Source of the DNA: Porpolomopsis calyptriformis
Lineage: Eukaryota; Basidiomycota; Agaricomycetes; Agaricales; Hygrophoraceae
Direction: 5' to 3'
DNA: 64,000 nt
NCBI GenBank assembly: GCA_951640195.1
Contig: OX621169.1
Coordinates: 1,550,001 to 1,614,000 of the forward strand
Within the stretch, counting starts at the first letter, position 1. Each line of letters starts with the position of its first letter. Of this stretch, positions 34,035-46,047 are shown one piece after another. The notes beneath the pieces are model-generated. The model searched no databases, had not been told where the DNA came from, and saw only the letters and a program-made list of their open reading frames with translations. Both the position numbers and the translations under genes were made by a program.

Positions 34035-35296
34035 ATGTTTGAAGAGATCTGCCTGGCTTGTGGCAGGCAGGTCGACGACGGGTCTGTCCACTCTTTCTTT
34101 TACCTCCTCCCCCGTACTCAACCATCCCTCGCACCCCCAGGCGTGCATACTGCAGTGACCAATGTCAGAACTTGGATACTTCCCCATCCATATCTTCAGC
34201 TAGTAGCGCCTTCTCATCCCCCCACCTTGGCTACGCCGCAGGTGGAGACGTCCCTCCACTCGTACCCTCAGCACTCGGTGCTGCTCTCAACCACTACCTT
34301 CGTGATCCTTACTCCGTCTCGTCATCTTCTGCTTCATCTACCTCCTGGTCCCTCCTCACTGATCATGAGGAAGACATTTCCGTTCTGGGCGTAGAATCCG
34401 ACAGCCACGAGGTCCCAGACTCTTCTTACGAAATTGGTACGAAACCTCCCGGATACCTCCACCCCACTCCCTCTTCAGCTCTCTCTTACGCTCGCCGCCC
34501 ATCCGGAACCAATAATCGCTCGACGATTCCCCTGCTTCACAGACGGACCTCTTCCAGTTCGGATGCTGAACACGTGGATGGTGTGCCCCAAAGTGCACCC
34601 ATCCATTCACACACTTCTACAGTTCACTTCCTTGCTCAAGACGACGAATCTTACAACTCGGATATCAGCCTCTCACCCGATCCCCCTCGTCGTTCGGACG
34701 ACCGTCGGACGAGAGATAAAAATTTGACGGTTACCGCCAAACCAAGGCGTCATCGTAACCGCGCCAGTCTCCCTGCATACTTTTCACTCCTTCAGATGAG
34801 CGGGTCGTCGTCGTCTACCTCCTGTGTGACGCCTATAGAGCCACCTGCCCGTGTCTCACCGCCGACTCCGAAATTATCGCTTGCTACCTGCCCCTTGCGC
34901 CCGTCTGCGCTCATGCAGCCCACCCTTCGGGGACGACGTCGGGAGGCCGGGACGTCGTGCGGTAGTCGACACACTCGGTCCCGGTCCCGGTCCCGTTCTC
35001 GATCCCGTACCACATACCTAAAAGGCCAGAACATCGGGATCAGGCAGACTGTTCCTGTTGAACAGGTCCACGATTTTTCATTTGCACCTATATCGAGAGG
35101 GCGGACGGCTCGTCGGAACAGCTCCCCGCCACAAAAGATGATATTGAGTGGTGTGCTCAATGGCTCAGGCCGGGACTCGAGACGAGCTGACGTTGCCGAG
35201 CTAGGTGGCTCGATGTCGCCTGGGCTTGGTAAAGGGCGAAGTAGGGGGATGAACTGGGAGCGAATTGGAACTCGTGGGATCACTGGGTGGCCGTGA
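34035..35296 (+). CDS. Ecl1/2/3-like zinc-binding protein (lifespan factor family)
   Basis: Two exons (34035-34081 and 34141-35296) give 400 residues. The intron sits inside the only conserved element, reading CLACGRQVDDGRAYCSDQCQ after splicing, the C-x2-C...C-x3-C pattern of the fungal Ecl1/life-span regulatory factor family. The rest is Ser/Pro-rich and probably disordered, with an Arg-Ser dipeptide run RSRSRSRSRSR near residue 310. In fission yeast Ecl1 proteins extend chronological lifespan and respond to zinc or sulphur limitation, but this long basidiomycete form is untested, and the assignment rests on the short zinc motif alone. Confidence 0.55.
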
Positions 35297-36128
35297 TTGC
35301 AAAAAAATCAAAACAATCAATCCAAAAAAATCAAAAAGACCGACACGAAAACACACGAAGCGATGTCCTCTCATTTTTTTTTTTTTTCGATATCTCCTCT
35401 CACCACATTGCACATCACCTCTCATTGCGACACACTGTCTGTATTTGGCGCAACTCTGCGAGCTCTTCTCTAAAAATCATCGGAATCAACCATCTTTTGT
35501 TTCGTTTTCTCCCCACCATTCCACATACGCACATTCCAAAATTGACTTCCCACACATTTCACATAGATTACCGCCCAAGGAAGCACATTCTTCGTTTTCT
35601 GCCTCGTACCTTGCACAAGTACAGTACTCATTCCGAAACGGACCTCGACCTCACCAAAATGTTGTACCTTGTATACAAACCAAGTTGTGGCACGACTTTA
35701 TTTGTGTTTGTGTATATTTTAGCGGCCCGCCTTTTCCCGCCCTCTCCAAAATATATTATTCCCAAATTAATCACGCCAACGCCCTTTTGATATATCGAAC
35801 GCATCATCCCCACCGTCGCCGTCCACGTCCTCCTTCCCCCATTCCCTACCGGCCTCAATTCTGCCCCATCTCGTCATCGTCAGCCCTGATTCCCGTGATC
35901 GCTCGCACCCATCCACCATGGGGCTGCGGCGAGGCAACCGTTGAGCGTGAACGCTGATAGTACGTACTCGTGATAAGCAAACACTCTGATGGCGAACGGC
36001 GTGCACGATGTCCACTACCTGTGAATGTACAATGAGAGAATGCACCCTGCACGCGATATGCAGCCCCACCTTGTTCTCTAAGTCCTAGTCAGAGCCCTCT
36101 CTCTTTCCCCTTTAATAGCCAGAAATAT
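35297..36128. other. Intergenic and 5' region upstream of the GID7 gene
   Basis: About 830 bp. A T-run at about 35376-35388 is probably in the 3' untranslated region of the Ecl1-like gene. Pyrimidine-rich tracts dominate the right part and fit a basidiomycete promoter/5' UTR. Several open frames exist but none resembles a known family. The true first exon of GID7 may lie partly here. Confidence 0.35.
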
Positions 36129-39100
36129 TTGTGTTTGCTGCCCTTTCTTGCTCTTTGCCTTCTCCCCCTCGCATGCCACTTGTCCAGACTGATTTTCACC
36201 ATTGATTCATCGACGAACACCAACCTTTCGCGGGCCACCGTTCCCGTACTTCCTCAACCGGGCTCCTCTCTCGCTCTGGAACCACCAGTCGAATCCTCAA
36301 CCGCTAACCTTGCCCCACCATCACTCTCCCCGCCCAGGAATACACTCTCTCACGTCATTCCCAGTCTCGTACCCTACACACGTTCACGCTCTGAGCTTGA
36401 GGACGGCGGCAGCGACCTTTCCCCATCCACATCCTCCGGTACCGCGATCTCTTTCTCCTCCATTCTCTACCCATTACTCAAATTCATTTCCCTTTTTCCC
36501 TATTTTTTCCCTCTTCTTTCTTTCTTTCATCCCACAGACCCTGAACTCGCTCGAGCACGAAAGAGACAAAGGATCGACTTGCATCCGCCTCCAACTCCTT
36601 CTGCCATCGATCGAAGCACACTACTTCCTCAAGCGGCACCCACAAACATGCGGCTTACAGAATCAGATCAAGATTCCTCTCTGTCCGTCTCGCCAGACCT
36701 GGCTCCAGAAGCCAGCTCATCGTCTTTTGGCTTGGAACTCGATGCCCCCGCTGCAAAAGCTCACGCCAACGGCAATGGTTTCACAAACGGTTCTTCGGGA
36801 ATGAGTGCTCTGATGGGAAATGGCCTCGTGAAACATCACAAGTCTATCGCAAGGGTATCATTGCCAGGGACCGCTCTATACGACGATTCCTTCGTCGACC
36901 GCGAAGAATTTGTGCGGTTGACGATACAGAGTTTGCGCGATGTCGGATACATGTGCGTGTTCCTCCTTTTGTCTGCCTCCTCTCAGTTCCTGATGATCGT
37001 CATGCCTATCGGTTATTTTCTCCAAAAATTAAATGCACATATAGAGAATCTGCTGCAACATTGGAAGCAGAATCAGGTTACTCCATGGAGTCCTCACAAG
37101 TCTCAGATTTTCGGGATTACATTCTGGAAGGAAATTGGGCTAACGCAGAAGCCGCTTTGGTAGGCTTGGGCGTCACCGAGGAGGACGGACTATGGGTAAA
37201 CCTCCCTCCCTTCTGGACTGCACTTTCTAATTCTGTGGCATACAGGAGGCAAAATTCCTCATAGGCCAGCAGAAGTATCTAGAACTTCTCGAGGTCCAGA
37301 GGACAATTCCAGCCTTGAACATCTTGCGAAATGAACTTGCACCTCTTAACGTAGACCCAGACCAACTACATTCGTTAACCAAGTGCGCATGATTCGTGCC
37401 GATCTTGCTAACATTCTTTTTCAATTCGGATTTTTCCAGTCTAATAATGTGCTCTGACCCCGATGACTTACGGCAACGAGCTGGGTGGGATGGTGCTAGA
37501 GGAACATCAAGACGAAAACTTCTTGCCAACCTTCAACGTAAGAGTCCCGCTGTCATCTTGATTAGTCAACGTCCGATTATTCCGGTCTAGGTTATATTCC
37601 ATCTTCTATAATGATCCCACAGCGACGGTTTCTGACATTGCTTCAACAAGCACGTTCATACCAGCGACAGCATTGCCTATATCACAATTCACCCCTGGAT
37701 TCATCCTCATTTTCCCTCTACATGGATCACCAATGTGACAAGTCTGCATTTCCGAGAATCACCACCACTATTTTAGCTGTTCACACCGACGAGGTGTGGA
37801 ACTTGGCATGGAGTCATGATGGTGTGTATCTTGCTAGTGCGAGCAGAGACAAGTCTGCAATAATCTGGCGTATCGGGGTCAGTACGACCTTCTCAGTTTC
37901 TTTAACTACCGATGACGTGATCCTTCTTAGCCCGAAACGGAGCCGTCAATACGGGAGTATGCTCCCGAATTGATATTGCGAGATCACTCATATCCTGTGG
38001 GACGCATCGCTTGGTCGCTCGATGACACAATACTCCTCACATGTGCAGAACAATATATTAAGCTATGGAACACAAAGGTACGCGATCCCACATGCACAAC
38101 TTGCGGGAATCTGACAATGTGCTGTTCTCAGACTGGAGTATGCTTACGGGTGCTTGACGTACATTCAGAAACAGTCTCATCGCTTGTTTGGCTACCAGAC
38201 GATTCAGGTTTTATTTCTGGTGGCCTGGATCGCAAGATGATCATCTGGGTGTGTGTTCCTCTTTGTCTTGTGTTGGATTACGTTTATATGTTTTTGTCAG
38301 GATGCGGACGGGAAACAACGAGATACATTGGGTACTATACCGGTCCGTGTGACCGACCTTGCGGTCACGCCCGACTACACACGGCTGATTGCTGTGGGCA
38401 TGCATCCTTTACCACCCTCTCCACTGACTGCGGCTGAGCAGAGGGGAGACGGTTCACCAGGCAATGGGAATGGCGCCCCGATGACCGTTGCCAGGAACAG
38501 CGAAAGTCGAATTCTCATATACGATTTGGCAACAAAACAACTAGAATCGCACGTATTTGGTTGTCGACAAACGGATTCGTGCTGACCGCTATCTTTTTTT
38601 GTTGTAGATCCATACGTCTGGATGGAGAACTGACAAGCGTCAAGGTGTCACAAGATTCACAATTTGCCTTGATAAATCATGCTCCCGACGTGAGATCACT
38701 GCGGTTATATCCGTTTTCTATTCATATCTTAACTGCGCACCTTTCCCCGTAGGAGGTTCACTTGTGGGACCTTAATTCAGGTCGGTTAGCCCGCAAATTT
38801 ACTGGACAACGTCAAGGGCATCACGTGATTCGAAGCTGCTTTGGGGGTATCGATGGCAACTTTGTCGCCAGCGGAAGTGAAGGTATGTGTCGCCGCTTCT
38901 CGGTTGTCATTCCTGTTGATCGATTCCCCGCTGGGATACCTGAAAAGATGGGAATGTGTACATCTGGCACCGTGACACTGGGGCCTTGCTTGAAGTACTG
39001 TCCGGGCATGGTGAGGGCAGTGTGAATTCTATTGCGTGGAACCCACGGAATGAGCGCATGTTTGCGTCATGTTCGGATGACAACACGATCCGGATATGGG

Positions 39101-39249
39101 AGGCGCCTCCTATGGATGCTATGGAGTCAAGCGCGGCTCAGACCACAGACTCGCAACCGATCCGGAAGGGGAAAGGGAAGACCAGACAAGAGTGGGATGG
39201 TGATGGTGTGGACTCGGATTCGGGTACTGGCATAAATTCCCGATTGTGA
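36129..39249 (+). CDS. GID7: GID7/WDR26, WD40 subunit of the GID/CTLH ubiquitin ligase
   Basis: Subunit of the GID/CTLH E3 ligase that in yeast degrades gluconeogenic enzymes. Landmarks in order: a LisH-type helix DREEFVRLTIQSLRDVGY, a CTLH region (DYILEGNWANAEAAL, EAKFLIGQQKYLELLE, ALNILRNELAPL), then WD40 blades: TDEVWNLAWSHDGVYLASAS, WSLDDTILLTCAEQYIKLWN, WLPDDSGFISGGLDRKMIIW, and late GEGSVNSIAWNPRNERMFAS with SCSDDNTIRIWE. About ten introns. The 5' end is uncertain: an ATG at 36129 opens a frame with a hydrophobic start that looks like 5' UTR, an intron ends near 36538, and ATG 36648 (MRLTESDQD) gives a more typical soluble start. Stop at 39249. Confidence 0.85.
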
Positions 39250-39473
39250 AACTGGTCGTCTCCGGGCTGCGAACTTCAGACTGCATTTGCATCACATATA
39301 CGTCTTCTGCTTTTTTTTCTTTCCCGCACACCACATTGTCGTCTTTCAGCATTTCTCATCCTAGCTATTCCCAATGCTTGGCATCACGCAATACTGTTAC
39401 CTAGATTTTTTTTTTACCAACGAAAAGACATGTTGCATACAATACTATATAAGGTTGTTTGACACTGACCCTC

Positions 39474-40741
39474 ATGGCATCCAAGGAACTACTCCCACTC
39501 AGACAAGTTTCCCTATCTGAACTTGCACATACAGCGTGTCACCCTGTTCCCAGAATCCGTGAGGATCAAGACGTTGAGAGATGGCGGAAGACAGTCGGTT
39601 ACCGTGACCTGATGCTTTTCCTATCTAGGCTGAACGAATCGGTGGTGGGGTACGACCTGCCCGTTAATGCCACATCGTCAAGCCAAGTCAAAAAATCTCT
39701 TCCTCTTCTTTTGATTGATGATCTGAGACTTGCGTGCACCCCCACAGTCCGTCACGGATACGATTGCATTTTTGGACACGCTGGACATGTGGATTGACGA
39801 GATCCCGCCGTTGTCAACCCCGCAGCGGTTCGGCAATCTCGCCTTTCGCACATGGGGCCGGCGGTTAGAAGAGGTTCGTACCAATGCTTGCCCGCGCGCT
39901 TCGCCGTGTTGGAAAAACATACGAGATGGGGCTCAAAAATTTAGCAAACAGACGGTCTCCTCGCGCGGCTCCTCCCACCCGACTTGGCGATTGCGATCCC
40001 TCATCTGAAGCCGTACGTGCTAACCTCCTTCGGGTCGTTCACCCGGATGGACTATGGCACCGGCCACGAAACGTCCTTCGCCCTCTTCCTCCTCTGCCTC
40101 ACGCTCATCCGTTTCTTCGAGCCCGCCCCGGAAGAAGAACGGGAGATCGTGTTCGGGGTGTTCGTCCGGTACATGCGGCTGTGCTGGAGACTCCAGGACG
40201 TGTACAAACTTGAACCGGCCGGAAGCCATGGTGTTTGGGGCTTGGACGATTACTGCTTTCTGGGGTACATCTTTGGCAGTGGGCAACTCCGAGGTTCGGC
40301 ATCGACCTTTTTTTTTTTCATTTCCTCCATATTTACATTGCGTTTTCGAACTCGCACACTCGTTCTTTTTTTTTGATAGATCAAACGGAGATTCCGGTGT
40401 CTGCGATCTTGCATCCACCGTTGCCAGCGACAAACCTCTACTTCATGTCGATATCTCGTATACACCAAGTCAAGTATGGCCCGTTCCACGAACATTCCTC
40501 ACAGCTGCATTCCATCGCCGTGGGTGTGCCGCATTGGGGAAAAGTCAACTCTGGATTGTTCAAAATGTACGAAGTAAGTTTGTCCCGCCATTGTCCGATT
40601 GAGAAATGTTTATTTATTTACGTATCTCAGGCAGAAGTTTTGGGGAAAAGAGTGGTGGTGCAACATATCCCATTGGGAGGCATGCTCGAATGGGACGCCG
40701 ATGGTCAATCTTCGACGTCAAAGAAAGGTGTAGAAACGTGA
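39474..40741 (+). CDS. Phosphotyrosyl phosphatase activator (PTPA, PP2A activator)
   Basis: Peptidyl-prolyl isomerase-like activator of PP2A phosphatase (Rrd1/Rrd2 in yeast). I chose ATG 39474 (MASKELLPLRQ); an in-frame ATG lies 15 bp earlier. Exons are joined by introns near 39684-39747, 39874-39948, 40293-40378 and 40574-40630. Motifs: FGNLAFRTWGRRLEE, then DYGTGHETSFALFLLCLTLI, VWGLDDYCFLGYIFGSGQL and YGPFHEHSSQL. These are the family's central pocket residues. The end is uncertain: reading through gives ...SKKGVET with TGA at 40741, while splicing at a GTGTAG donor just before that would extend the protein to a TAA near 40845. Confidence 0.88.
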
Positions 40742-40941
40742 TGAGATTGACCCAATGTAACAACGAACTCGAATTCCTCTTTTTTTTGCTCAGTGCCCAT
40801 ACGTGTGAGAGTATGTTTTGACCTCATCCGAAATACAAGGCTGTAAAGGTACACGGCGCTTATCAACCGATCAGCGATCAGCATTTTTGTAGGTCAGATT
40901 CTTTTCCAGCCTCCGCACAACGGCTGCAGATATTTATCAAG

Positions 40942-43763
40942 ATGGCTTCAGCTTCGCAAGCTAAAATCGAGTTCGATAAGCTCGACGCGAAAGATAGCAA
41001 CGTCTACATAAGTGGAGGGAATCAAACCAACATTACGAATGTGTATGATGGATCCGTCATCCAGAATGAAGGTAGGCACTGCTGGCCCTAGGACATGAGG
41101 GCGTCATTCACCTGTCTTGCGGCCTTCAGATGAAAATGTGTATCGATGGTTATCCGCCATTATTCCATCTGAGCACTACAATGGGGTGCTGACGAAACGT
41201 CTCGAGCGGACCGGCTTGTGGTTCATCGGCGGTCCTCGGTTCATTCAGTGGAAATCAGAGGCAGGGTCATTTCTATGGGTTCACGGAAAATGTGAGGCTC
41301 TTTCGTTAGCGTGCATGATGTGAATACTGAATTAAACGCCCAGCGGGCTCCGGTAAAACCGTCTTGAGGTGAGCTCGGACGCATGTGTATACGATCGAAT
41401 GTCGACTGGTCTTCGTACAGTGCTTCCATTATTCAGGACATCCTTTACCTTTGCCAGCCTAATCCCACGGTTGCATGCGCCTATTTCTTTTTCGATGGCA
41501 GGGACTCCCAGAAAGAGCTTCAACTGCACGGAAATCTCATTCGCTCTCTTATCCGACAATTTTCAGCCAAATTTAGTGCAGTCCCTGATGCGCTGAAAGC
41601 ACTCTATTCTCACTGTCACGGCGGCGATTCGCAGCCTTCGATTGATACCCTCCAGAAGACGCTTATGGCTATTCTAAACTCCTTCGAACACGCATACATC
41701 ATCATCGACTCCCTGGACGAATGCACGGAGAGGAAAATGGTCTTGAAATGGATCGAGGATATCTCCGGCGGTAATTCTCCCAAGCTGCATCTGCTTGCGA
41801 CGAGTCGAGACGAGGAGGATATTGCCAGACGACTCCGATTGCTCGACCCCGATAATGTCTTTATGAAACCTGAATACGTCAATGCCGACATTGAGAGATA
41901 TGTCGAGCACATGCTTCAAACAGACGAGGAATTGGGACAATGGAACGGGGACCTCCGAATGAGCATCAAATCCGGCCTAATGAAGAGCGCAGATGGAATG
42001 TATGGCATTCTGACCTGAACTCACCTATAGACGATATTTACCTGCAGTCTCAGGTTTCGATTGGTGTCGTTGCAGCTGGTGGCATTGCAAGATTGTTATA
42101 GTCAAGCCTTGTTGGAGGAACGAATGCGGTGTCTTCCCAACGGATTGGACGATTTTTATGATCGAATTGTCGCTAAAATCCACCCGAATCATCGCGAAGA
42201 TGCCCTCAAGTTTCTACAATGGCTTGCGTTCTCTGCTCGCCCGCTAAAATTGTCCGAAATCGTTCAAGTTGCTGGCGTGGTCCCGGATCCTGAGTATGGC
42301 CTTCGTTTCAAGTCATCCCACGTTTACCGTGATCCACGGCTGGTCTTGCAGGCGTGCTCTAGTCTCGTCACCCATGGGGATGGTAAGAACGAATCCAAAC
42401 CATGATCCCCTGACTGATCACCAGGATAGGCACGGTCAAGCTGGCGCATATGTCTGTCAAGGACTACCTGCTCTCCAAGAGTGGTCAAGGCCCCCAAGAT
42501 GACCCGACAGCATTCAACATCAGCGAGAGGCTTTCCCACTCACTCATCGGTCAGATGTGCTTGGCCTATCTTTTGCAATTCAACACCCTGGACATGGTGA
42601 ACCCAAACACCCTGCAGAATTTCCCACTTGCCGACTACGCCGCGCAATATTGGACGTTTCATATCCGATCTGGGAGTGATGAATGGTCGAATACTCAACT
42701 CAAATTGATTGGAGCCATGTTCCGGTTACGTCCTGGTCCTGAATTCATCACATGGGTTCGGCTGAATGATATTGATGGGCGGAACGTACGCAACTTGGAC
42801 CGATCACCTCATAGCATTCCATCTCCGCTATATTGCGCTTCAATGGCTGGCGTATTGCACGGCCTCACACCACTGCTTAAAAAAGGCGTTGATGTTGATG
42901 CATGGAGAGGGAAACATGGAAACGCTCTTCAGGCGGCATCACTCAATGGCCATGAGATGGTTGTGAGGCTGCTTCTGGACAAGGGGGCCAATGTTAACGC
43001 AGGAGGTGGATATCACGGAAGCGCTCTACAAGCTTCCGTACATAATGGCCATGGGGAGATAGTTGTCCTCCTTCTGGATAAGGGGGCAAACGTCAATGCG
43101 AGGGGTGGGAAGTATGAGAATGCTCTCCAGACTGCGATATTAAAGGGTCATGAAGAGATTGCAATGTTTCTTCTGGCCAGAGGTGCCCACGCTGATGGAA
43201 ACGCTCTTCAAACGGCTTCGCTTACATGTCACGAGTCGATCGTGAGGCTCCTCTTAAACATGGGAGCAGATATTAATATGCAGGGTGGACCCAATGGGAG
43301 CGCGCTCCAAGCTGCGTCAGTTGCAGGCCATGAGGCAATTGTGAGGCTTCTTCTCGAACAGGGGGCCCGCGTTAATGCCCAAGGTGGATACTATGGAAAT
43401 GCTCTTCAGGCAGCGTCATATGCAGGCTTTCAGGAAATCGTGAACCTCCTATTGTATGGAGGAGCAGATGTTAATGCGCAAGGTGGATACTTTGGAACTG
43501 CTCTCCAGGCCGCGTCTTATAGAGGGCACGAGGTGATAGTGAAGCTTCTCTTGAATAGAGGAGCGGATCCTGATGCACAAGGGGGGCACCATGGAAATGC
43601 CCTCCAGGCTGCATCATCCATAGGCCACAAGGAGATTGTAAAGCTTCTGTTGGAGAGGGGGGCGAATCCTAATGCACAGGGGGGATACCGGGGAAATGCC
43701 CTCCAAGCTGCGTTGTCAAAAGGCCATGAAACAATTGTGAAACTTCTAACTGGCAGATATTAG
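40942..43763 (+). CDS. NACHT-ankyrin NLR-type STAND receptor
   Basis: Second intact NLR. The first exon encodes ~43 residues ending in a Gly/Asn-rich segment (VYISGGNQTNITNVYDG). Small exons follow, with P-loop HGKSGSGKTVL completed across two introns, then HAYIIIDSLDECTERK (Walker B) and LLATSRDEEDIA in the NACHT, a helical linker (FRLVSLQLVALQDC, LPNGLDDFYDRIVAK, HMSVKDYLLS), and about ten ankyrin repeats to the TAG at 43761-43763. Introns near 41072-41130, 41291-41343, 41369-41419, 42001-42055 and 42380-42427 restore frame. Family knowledge: fungal NACHT-ANK proteins sense ligands through the repeats. The N-terminal stretch might be an amyloid signalling motif, which is inference. No effector gene of the HeLo/HET type is adjacent. 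Confidence 0.85.
42830..43755 (+). repeat. Array of about ten 99-bp ankyrin-coding repeats
   Basis: Tandem 33-codon units with the frame HGNALQAASxxGHExIVxLLLxxGAxVNAQGGY. Nine units are well formed and one weaker unit precedes them (CASMAGVLHGLTPLLKKG). A unit near 43180-43200 is shortened (loop replaced by ADG). Units 5-9 are most alike. Differences cluster at the residues after ALQAAS and in the loop, the ligand-facing positions of ankyrins. Confidence 0.85.
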
Positions 43764-44079
43764 GGGCTTTTAATTATCCACGATGTATGTAACATTCATC
43801 GTTTTGTGGTTTTATTTCTGGTACTCGGAACATGACAAATTGAAACATGTGAAGGCGGAACAAGTCATAACAGTTTGGCTATCCAGCAAGAAGGCACGAT
43901 ATTTTACTTGCGGCGACTTGAACATCCCATCGGATGACCAGTGTTGATGGAAGAACAGCTGATAGATCCTAGCCCCTGTAATCCCGGGCTGGTTTCGACA
44001 TCCCACAGGTTCAAACAATGGTCTGATTGCCGTTGGCTGGAGCGAGCCTAAGATGTTCAACTTGCCACCCAATGAATTC
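43764..44079. other. 3' flank of the NACHT-ankyrin gene
   Basis: About 315 bp. Low-identity sequence that probably belongs to the decayed WD40 gene to its right on the minus strand (its C-terminal part), but I could not align it with confidence. No gene seen. Confidence 0.35.
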
Positions 44080-44690
44080 GCGGCTTATGGGTTACGCCCG
44101 TAGCTCTCGAAAGGGTGGCGATGGATTGAGCAGTTTACATATCCCATATGCGGATACAGTTGGATGCCATTGGCTTCCCATTAGACGGGTAAGCATCCGA
44201 CTTGTATGACCTTGGAAAAGAACGGGCTGGTCTTGACGTTAGACCCGAGAGGTCACGACAGACGGATCTGAGGCAACCCTCATCGAAGTTGGAGAAGGCG
44301 CAACAGATGTGAGAAGGCGTGGCCTTTGAGTATACTTCGATTTCCTCATGTTTTCCACCAGGAGAACATGCGCAGGGGGGAACTTGTGCAGCTTTCGAGG
44401 GTGAGACCACAACTCAGCCGCCCCAGCATCCCCGACAGGAAGAGTGTTGATGGGTGAAGACCAATCGAACTGACCTTCCACGGACATCCCACATGCGAAG
44501 GGTCATGCCCGCGGCCATAGAAATGGCCCACCAGCTAACAATGCCTATGTGACCTTCAAATGCGGTTTATCCCTTTGCGAAAGGTATTGGCGGATTGAAC
44601 CTGAAATGATCTGCTTCCAGTTGGGCGGTACGCTGTTGATTTGACCAGGCTGAACAAAGCCAGTGGACAGAATTCACATCACGTGATTGT
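44080..44690 (-). pseudogene. Decayed WD40-repeat relic, probably of an NLR
   Basis: Conceptual translation on the minus strand shows WD40 pieces in broken frames: FEGHIGIVSWWAIS with GMTLRMWDVRG (about 44560-44480), PRLLTSVAPSPTSMRVAS (about 44320-44260) and SDAYPSNGKPMASNCIRIWD (about 44205-44145), which read as ...SVAYSPNGK..ASGS..IRIWD of intact NLR repeats. Stops and frameshifts lie between them and the repeats are no longer alike. It abuts HUS1 head-on, ending about 15 bp from the HUS1 start. Its NACHT half is absent from this window. Relation to the two intact NLR genes is likely but not proven. Confidence 0.6.
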
Positions 44691-44702
44691 ACGCCTCCTA
44701 CC

Positions 44703-45929
44703 ATGCGATTCCGCACAGCAATCGAAAACGTCGCTAGCTTCTTTCGCAAGTCGTCTTTCATCTAATCCAAGTTTCGGAGATGAACTCCCACAACAATCGT
44801 AATCATAACAGGAATCGTTCAAGCCATCGAGAAATTGCAAAAAAAATGTATTATCAAGTTTACAGAAAAAGAAATGCATATCATCTGTAATAACGATGCT
44901 AACGAAGGCGGTATTCAAGTCTGGTCGTAAGTGCACGTTCAACCGATACCCACTGGATATTCCTTGAACGAACATCAGGCAAATCAAAGTAGACTCCATC
45001 TTCACATCTTACCGCATCCAATCCAACGCGTCCAACACGATCACGCTCTCACTATCGTCCGAAGCCCTCCTCTCCGCTCTCAAATCTGCATGCTCCTCCT
45101 CCACTTCCACCTCCACAGCAGGGACGGCCGCGAACAGCTCCTCCTTTGAAACCGAAGAGGTGATCATGAAACTGGCCAAAAAAAATGACCAAGCCGTACT
45201 CTCTTTTGAAATAACTGGTGTCTCCCGAATAGGCAGGAGAGTATGTCTAACACATGATGTCAAAATCGAGGTCATGAAGCCATACGAGGTGGAGAAAATG
45301 ACTGAGCCATTATGCCCTGAACCCGATGTCAGTCTTCCGCTGGTACATGCGTGCGCTCGTGCTAACCATCACATAGGTCCACATCTTCCTCCCACCCCTC
45401 CAAAAACTGCGAATCATCGTCGACAGGCTGCGCCTCATGTCTGACACCCTAGCCATCCGTGCGAACAACAACGGCCGTCTCCAACTCTCCATCTCCACTG
45501 ATTCAGTCAAAGTCGACACTCAATGGACGAAATGTACCAATCATAAATTGCGTGAGTTCCTCTATTGCCTTCTTCCTATTTATGCTCTCATAAACTATGT
45601 AAGCGAAGGACGTCCAGCCTCAAGGAGGAGACCAATCACCAACCCACTCCGATCCAGACTCCGAATCCGACCCAAACAAATTCTTCACGGTCCTCGTCTC
45701 CATTCGCAGTTTCCTCAAATTTCTAAGCAGTCACGTCGTCTCTACTACTACTATCGCCTGTGCGTCCGTCCTCTCTTTCTCTCGCCGTCCCCCTGATCTT
45801 GGTGTAAACGTAGGTATTTGCCAGAATCACTGTGTGATACTATACGTGTACATTGGCGATGCAGAGGATGCTGGGGGTGTATTGACTTACTATATACCGG
45901 CTATACTTGACGATGGCGATAGCTTATGA
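44703..45929 (+). CDS. HUS1: Checkpoint clamp protein HUS1
   Basis: Subunit of the 9-1-1 DNA-damage checkpoint clamp. ATG at 44703 opens MRFRTAIENVASFF, followed after an intron by VQAIEKLQKKCIIKFTEKEM and ICNNDANEGGIQVW, then FTSYRIQSNASNTITLSLSS, KNDQAVLSFEITG, LQKLRIIVDRLRLMSD, and the C-terminal NHCVILYVYIGDAEDAGGV with TYYIPAILDDGDSL, stop TGA at 45927-45929. About five introns. The PCNA-like double fold of Hus1 is recognisable from these motifs and the length (~330 residues) fits. A CACGTG lies at 44680-44685, 18 bp upstream of the start and inside the right border of the WD40 relic, so HUS1's core promoter lies within or next to relic DNA. Confidence 0.85.
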
Positions 45930-46047
45930 ATGATGGTGGTTTGATTGACCGATCAGATCACCTCGTCACGTGCACAACTGTTAAATTTAATCGAGAGCTG
46001 CACGTGATACTCATCTACTTTGACTTGTAACCTCCACATCAGACGCT

